The notes beneath the pieces are model-generated. The model had not been told where the DNA came from and searched no databases. It was given only the letters and a program-made list of their open reading frames with translations. From JAIEPT01 sp038217425 (lineage in GTDB: Bacteria > Planctomycetota > Planctomycetia > Gemmatales > Gemmataceae): DNA of 36,662 nt. The stretch covers positions 1 through 36,662 of the forward strand of contig JBBQPM010000057.1 of NCBI GenBank assembly GCA_038217425.1. The letters are read 5' to 3'. A program made the position numbers and the translations under genes. Shown piece by piece: positions 34,052 to 36,662 of this stretch (position 1 is its first letter; each line of letters starts with the position of its first letter).

Positions 34052-34069
34052 GCCATAAGGCGGTTAAGC

Positions 34070-34492
34070 CTACGACTCGCTGCCCGACTTCGGCGCTGCG
34101 ACTGGATGCTTGCCGAAATCATCTTCCAGCCAGCGGTGGTACCCCATGCACATTCCATCGCCATTTCGCAGATCGACCTCTGACAACACAGCGCTCTTTG
34201 CAGATTCGCCGCGCGACGCAAGGCGGACGATGAAGTCGATATACACGATGTGGCGAGGGTTCCGGAGACCGCCAGCTACGCCGTCGATTACTTGCATCAA
34301 ACCGCCCACTGTATCGTCGATTCCCTTCTGGACGGCGGCACGCGCTTCGTCCGGGAGTGCGGGGTCGATCTGTTCCATCGCAATGCGTCGAACATCTTCG
34401 AAGATAATGAAGCCGGCAGCATGCTGCAGCCACAGTTCGCGGGCGCGCGGTTCCGTCGGCGGGTCAGCGAGTTCATACTGCCACGTAGCCAT
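34070..34492 (-). CDS. Conserved-looking hypothetical protein in an integron-like cassette
   Basis: A 140-residue protein I do not recognise. It begins MATWQYELADPPTEPRAREL, has a helical middle (AAGFIIFEDVRRIAMEQIDP, PDEARAAVQKGIDDTVGGLMQ) and a C-terminal part with HIVYIDFIVRL and GMCMGYHRWLEDDF. There is no signal peptide or membrane segment. The amino acid make-up is that of a real acidic cytoplasmic protein, and GAGGG stands 4 nt before the ATG. Its TAG is followed directly by GCTTAAC (34069-34063), a perfect match to the attC R'' consensus RYYYAAC. Lying between immunity-type genes, it might be another immunity protein; that is inference only. Confidence 0.65.
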   Translation of the reverse strand: MATWQYELADPPTEPRARELWLQHAAGFIIFEDVRRIAMEQIDPALPDEARAAVQKGIDDTVGGLMQVIDGVAGGLRNPRHIVYIDFIVRLASRGESAKSAVLSEVDLRNGDGMCMGYHRWLEDDFGKHPVAAPKSGSES

Positions 34493-34527
34493 CTGTCCCT
34501 CGATGCGGCAAAGATCGAATGCTGGTG

Positions 34528-34626
34528 GCCGAACGGAAAGGATAAGCTGCCGGGGCCGCCTGCAAGACTTCCATGCTGCGCGAAACCAGTTCGGCGGCCT
34601 CGGCCAGCTTGATCCGTTTGTTTTGG
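34528..34626 (-). other. attC-like recombination site A (integron cassette junction)
   Basis: Inverted arms 34544-34560 and 34593-34610 (GCTGCCGGGGCCGCC type) pair with one extra base in the arm nearest the upstream gene. In the minus sense the site starts with a GCCAAAAC-like box 2 nt after the Tdi1-type stop and ends in GTTCGGC (34534-34528), close to the R' consensus GTTRRRY. It is homologous to sites B and C. That the repeats exist is certain; that they are attC sites is inferred. Confidence 0.5.
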
Positions 34627-34628
34627 CC

Positions 34629-35096
34629 TCACTTCACTTTCAGCACAACCTGCGTTCCGTCGGGCAAGTCCTTGATCTGGTTGTGGATCGAACCGTACGC
34701 ACCATAGTGCTCAGCGATTGGTAGCACGCAGGTGTTCTCAACGGTGTAATCGCCGCCGAGTACCGGCGGTTGCTTGTAGCTGTAGCACTCGCCTTGCTTC
34801 AGAGTCATGCCTGCGACCAAAAGCCTATCGATCAGCGGGATCATGAACCAATCGTTTGCGTTATCGTCTTCGGCTACCTTCGTTTGAAAATCATCGCGGC
34901 TATTGGCCACTCGTACGAGACAACCCCCGCCAACGTCCAGCATGTGGACAGAGCCATCGTCGAAAACGAGAAATAGGTCGCCAAAGCGATTCATTATCCA
35001 AACAGTGAACTCATTGGGGACAAGCCACGTCCACTCGGCGAAGAGCGACGGCCAATCGAGTCCCCGGTGGTCGATCAGGTAGTCACGAATCGACAT
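34629..35096 (-). CDS. Tdi1-type (DUF1851) immunity protein
   Basis: A 155-residue protein resembling the C-terminal domain of T6SS immunity protein Tdi1 (DUF1851). Visible blocks are IMNRFGDLFLVFDDGSVHMLDVGGG, SRDDFQTKVAEDDNANDWFMIPLID, GQCYSYKxPPVLGGDY-like (GECYSYKQPPVLGGDYTVEN) and AEHYGAYGSIHNQIKDLPDGTQV. Such proteins block partner toxins in the cell. No toxin gene is adjacent. I chose ATG 35096 because it opens the recognisable part; the frame is open further upstream. The ribosome-binding site is weak. The stop is 2 nt from site A. Confidence 0.78.
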   Translation of the reverse strand: MSIRDYLIDHRGLDWPSLFAEWTWLVPNEFTVWIMNRFGDLFLVFDDGSVHMLDVGGGCLVRVANSRDDFQTKVAEDDNANDWFMIPLIDRLLVAGMTLKQGECYSYKQPPVLGGDYTVENTCVLPIAEHYGAYGSIHNQIKDLPDGTQVVLKVK

Positions 35097-35108
35097 CGTA
35101 CACCAAGG

Positions 35109-35205
35109 CCATAACGAACAAGCTCCCCCGCGGCAGCCGCTGATGGGACAGAATATTCGCAAAACCGTAATGCGGCCGCCGTCGGCGTGCAGCGACTGGT
35201 TCAGC
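35109..35205 (-). other. Possible divergent attC-like site between two cassette genes
   Basis: In the minus sense GCTGAAC (35205-35199) lies 6 nt after the SUKH-type stop codon, and GTTATGG (35115-35109) lies 12 nt before the Tdi1-type ATG. These are near the R'' and R' consensus, 97 bp apart. The GC-rich arms between them pair poorly, so the call is weak. Confidence 0.25.
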
Positions 35206-35211
35206 CGGGCA

Positions 35212-35523
35212 CTAGACGGTGATACGCCCCGCGGACCACCCGTCGAGAAATTCTTGAATAGTCGGAGCGAGGTACTGGAACTCATCACCTTCCATTCGGT
35301 GCAGCGCCCAGAAACCTGGCTGACCCTTTCGATAACCAAATCCGATGCTGTCCACCCCAGGGCGTCCGACCTGTAGGAACCCCAACACTTGTTCCTCTTC
35401 GACTCGTTCGCACGGCTCGATCAGCCAGAGTTGCCCTGCTTCATCCCAATGGCCGTCCCTGGCGAGTGCCGACGAGAAGTAGTCCACGCCTGGATAATCA
35501 CGCCAAGGCTCGGGCACTTCCAC
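35212..35523 (-). CDS. Small SUKH/SMI1-KNR4-like immunity protein
   Basis: A 103-residue protein that resembles the C-terminal half of SUKH-superfamily (SMI1/KNR4) proteins: a central SIGFGYRKGQPGFWALHRM, then DEFQYLAPTIQEFLDGW. SUKH proteins neutralise toxic nucleases and other effectors. The start is a GTG at 35523 with a perfect AGGAG 7 nt upstream, which itself stands just behind the GTTCGGC end of site B. The gene thus looks complete, although shorter than usual SUKH proteins (130-190). No toxin gene is adjacent. Confidence 0.6.
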   Translation of the reverse strand: MEVPEPWRDYPGVDYFSSALARDGHWDEAGQLWLIEPCERVEEEQVLGFLQVGRPGVDSIGFGYRKGQPGFWALHRMEGDEFQYLAPTIQEFLDGWSAGRITV

Positions 35524-35538
35524 GCTGAGTCTCCTGTG

Positions 35539-35632
35539 GCCGAACGGAAAGGATAAGCTGCCGGGCCGCCTGCAAGACCTTCATGCCGCGCGAAACCAGG
35601 AGGGCGGCCCCGGTCAGCTTTATCCGTTGGTA
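35539..35632 (-). other. attC-like recombination site B (integron cassette junction)
   Basis: Arms 35555-35570 and 35603-35620 pair with an unpaired base at the same place as in site A. In the minus sense the ends are TACCAAC (35632-35626) and GTTCGGC (35545-35539). The loop shares CTGGTTTCGCGC and GCATG with site A. It begins 15 nt after the SMI1/KNR4 stop, and the ribosome-binding site of the next gene follows after 3 nt. Confidence 0.55.
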
Positions 35633-35647
35633 CGCTGGCGTTTTCCC

Positions 35648-36178
35648 TCAGTGCGGAAAGGCATAGAAGGAATCCTTACCATCGAGCCAGTCTTCGTACC
35701 AAGTTAGGAAATCTCGTTTCGGACAGGCCGGTTGAACGCCTTCGCCGGAAATCATCCAGACATTCCCACGCTCTGGCCCTGTAACGATCAAATGCCAGTA
35801 AGCGCCACATCCATCATTACCAATGTAGATGCTGCCATTGTTGACCTGTTCCTCAGTGCCCTCGTCAGTCTCCTGGCCAACATCCCAAATCCAGTAACGG
35901 GTGAATGGGAACGGTTTCTGAACGTTCCGGAGTTCAACCCACCATCGAGTTTGTTCGGGCGGCATGTCCCTGGCTGGCAGGCCAAGCGGGCCAAGACCGT
36001 ATTCAGGTGGTCCGTCGCCGCCGTTGCCGGCTCGCAACAGGAATTCTCGATAGCCGTCGGGCAGCTGAATACCATGTGCCGCCTCAAAGTCCTGGAGGGC
36101 GCGTTCGGAAATTGGGGAGTTCAGTATTCGGCCCTGCGATTGCGTCTTCCTCAGGATGCGATCAAGTTGAGGGGGCAT
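35648..36178 (-). CDS. SMI1/KNR4 (SUKH-1) family immunity protein
   Basis: A 176-residue protein of the SMI1/KNR4 (SUKH-1) family. The hallmark N-terminal part is ISERALQDFEAAHGIQLPDGYREFLLRAGNGG. The C-terminal sheet and helix have SIYIGNDGCGAYWHLIVTGPERGNVWMIS and FLTWYEDWLDG. Members act as immunity proteins against contact-dependent or secreted toxins. I used ATG 36178, with AAGG about 9 nt upstream; a TTG at 36202 is in frame. A strong promoter lies 160-190 nt upstream. The stop is followed after 15 nt by site B. Confidence 0.88.
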   Translation of the reverse strand: MPPQLDRILRKTQSQGRILNSPISERALQDFEAAHGIQLPDGYREFLLRAGNGGDGPPEYGLGPLGLPARDMPPEQTRWWVELRNVQKPFPFTRYWIWDVGQETDEGTEEQVNNGSIYIGNDGCGAYWHLIVTGPERGNVWMISGEGVQPACPKRDFLTWYEDWLDGKDSFYAFPH

Positions 36179-36249
36179 TTGATGCGACCTTCGGATAGCC
36201 AAGCCAGCGAACTGATGCGTAGCCCAATCGGCGCGCGGCTCATTTCGCT

Positions 36250-36312
36250 CCGGTTGGTATATTGGCGCCGCCGATTACCGCCCGGTTGGTATACTCGGCT
36301 CGATTGGCGTAT
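36250..36312 (-). repeat. Tandem ATACCAACCGG repeats in the SMI1/KNR4 leader
   Basis: CCGGTTGGTAT at 36250-36260 and 36282-36292 is repeated exactly 32 bp apart, with a degenerate third copy (CGATTGGCGTAT, 36301-36312). They lie downstream of the promoter at 36337-36365, in the untranslated leader. They could be operators; GTTGGTA also forms the end of site B. Confidence 0.5.
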
Positions 36313-36336
36313 TGGCTACGTCCTTTGCTAGGGAGA

Positions 36337-36365
36337 ATTAGAGTCCCTTTCCGCGAATCTGTCAA
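36337..36365 (-). promoter_or_regulatory. Strong sigma-70-like promoter reading into the cassette run
   Basis: On the minus strand TTGACA (36365-36360), a 17-bp spacer and TCTAAT (36342-36337) match the consensus at 11 of 12 positions with the ideal spacing. The start point would be near 36330. It is the best promoter match in the window and can transcribe the SMI1/KNR4 gene and, by read-through, the later cassettes. Confidence 0.65.
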
Positions 36366-36434
36366 GCACGTTTTACCATTTTTTGACAACGAAATCCTGC
36401 CATGGAAAGATTCAGCCACTGAAACACCAAAGCC

Positions 36435-36522
36435 CGCGAACGACACCCTTCACCTGCCGGGGCCGCCCGAAAGCGCCATGTCATGAAAAACCAGTATGGC
36501 GGCCCCGGTCAGGTGCAGGGCA
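36435..36522 (-). other. attC-like recombination site C (integron cassette junction)
   Basis: Arms CACCTGCCGGGGCCGCC (36451-36467) and GGCGGCCCCGGTCAGGTG (36498-36515) pair with one unpaired base at the same position as in A and B. The minus-sense end GTTCGCG (36441-36435) is a poorer R' match. The loop keeps ACTGGTTT and ACATGG. It marks the upstream border of the SMI1/KNR4 cassette. Confidence 0.45.
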
Positions 36523-36662
36523 TGGATACTTCTTATGTCCCCGGGGTTGATGGGCCGGCCGGCTCAAGGGTACAACGAACGCAGCCGAGGCTGGGTTCCG
36601 CGTGGAAGTTTCAGAGGGCGACGTAGGCCCTCAACCACGATGCGGGCTCGACTCGGCCCATC
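36523..36662. other. Unassigned right edge
   Basis: No gene is recognised in the last 140 bp on either strand. GATGGGCCG (36549-36557) is inverted at the very end (36654-36662), so a structured element may start here and continue outside the window. Confidence 0.3.

Noticed and set aside
33968..34183. 71-codon plus-strand frame
   Set aside because: It crosses the palindrome and the antisense of the better-supported gene at 34070-34492, with no ribosome-binding site.
34110..34724. 204-codon plus-strand frame
   Set aside because: It runs antisense through two minus-strand genes and site A; no recognisable domain.
36523..36662. Group II intron start beside an attC-like site
   Set aside because: No GUGYG start, no domain V motif and no reverse transcriptase in the window; only a short inverted repeat is seen.

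Overview
The window is a GC-rich bacterial chromosome segment, almost certainly from a planctomycete and probably a Gemmata-type (Gemmatales) one. The evidence is the gene content: a DUF1501 protein, a DUF1592/DUF1552 pair, a HYExAFE protein, a DUF1571 protein, a DUF4058 protein, twin Uma2-type nucleases and a FHA-GAF-HD-GYP regulator. The intergenic spaces are also filled with extragenic palindromes of several families. The taxonomic call rests on family knowledge, not on a database search.

Positions 1-7702 carry core functions: mnmG (its end runs off the left edge), a sugar isomerase/epimerase-like TIM barrel, a HYExAFE protein and hisS, all on the minus strand, then a divergent M20 peptidase and the FHA/HD-GYP signalling protein. 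Positions 7858-14309 hold two tandem Uma2 genes with duplicated leader hairpins, a phosphodiesterase coupled to the second one, leuS and a TolC-type lipoprotein. Positions 14400-22620 hold a HigBA-like toxin-antitoxin pair, a cysteine desulfurase, a polysaccharide lyase-like secreted protein, a DUF1592/DUF1552 pair split by a VapC-type module, and DUF4058. Positions 22658-33648 hold a MITE-like palindromic element, DUF1571, two secreted proteins that share a module, a metallophosphoesterase, an alpha/beta hydrolase, DUF1501, an RCK-membrane-RCK ion channel-like protein and a methyltransferase.

The most interesting part is 34063-36522. Small minus-strand genes (one unknown, one Tdi1/DUF1851-type immunity protein, two SUKH/SMI1-KNR4-type proteins) are separated by three homologous imperfect palindromes at 34528-34626, 35539-35632 and 36435-36522. 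Each palindrome has one unpaired base at the same place in its left arm (gene sense). Two have GTTCGGC at the downstream end, and two lie 2-15 nt behind a stop codon. This is the layout of integron gene cassettes with attC sites, here apparently a bank of immunity genes. A strong sigma-70-like promoter (TTGACA-17-TCTAAT, minus strand) reads into the run. No integron integrase is in the window; if the reading is right, it should lie beyond the right edge.

No rRNA, tRNA, CRISPR array or intact insertion sequence was recognised. Most other repeats are palindromes sitting at gene ends, several of which supply the stop codons of the genes they border.
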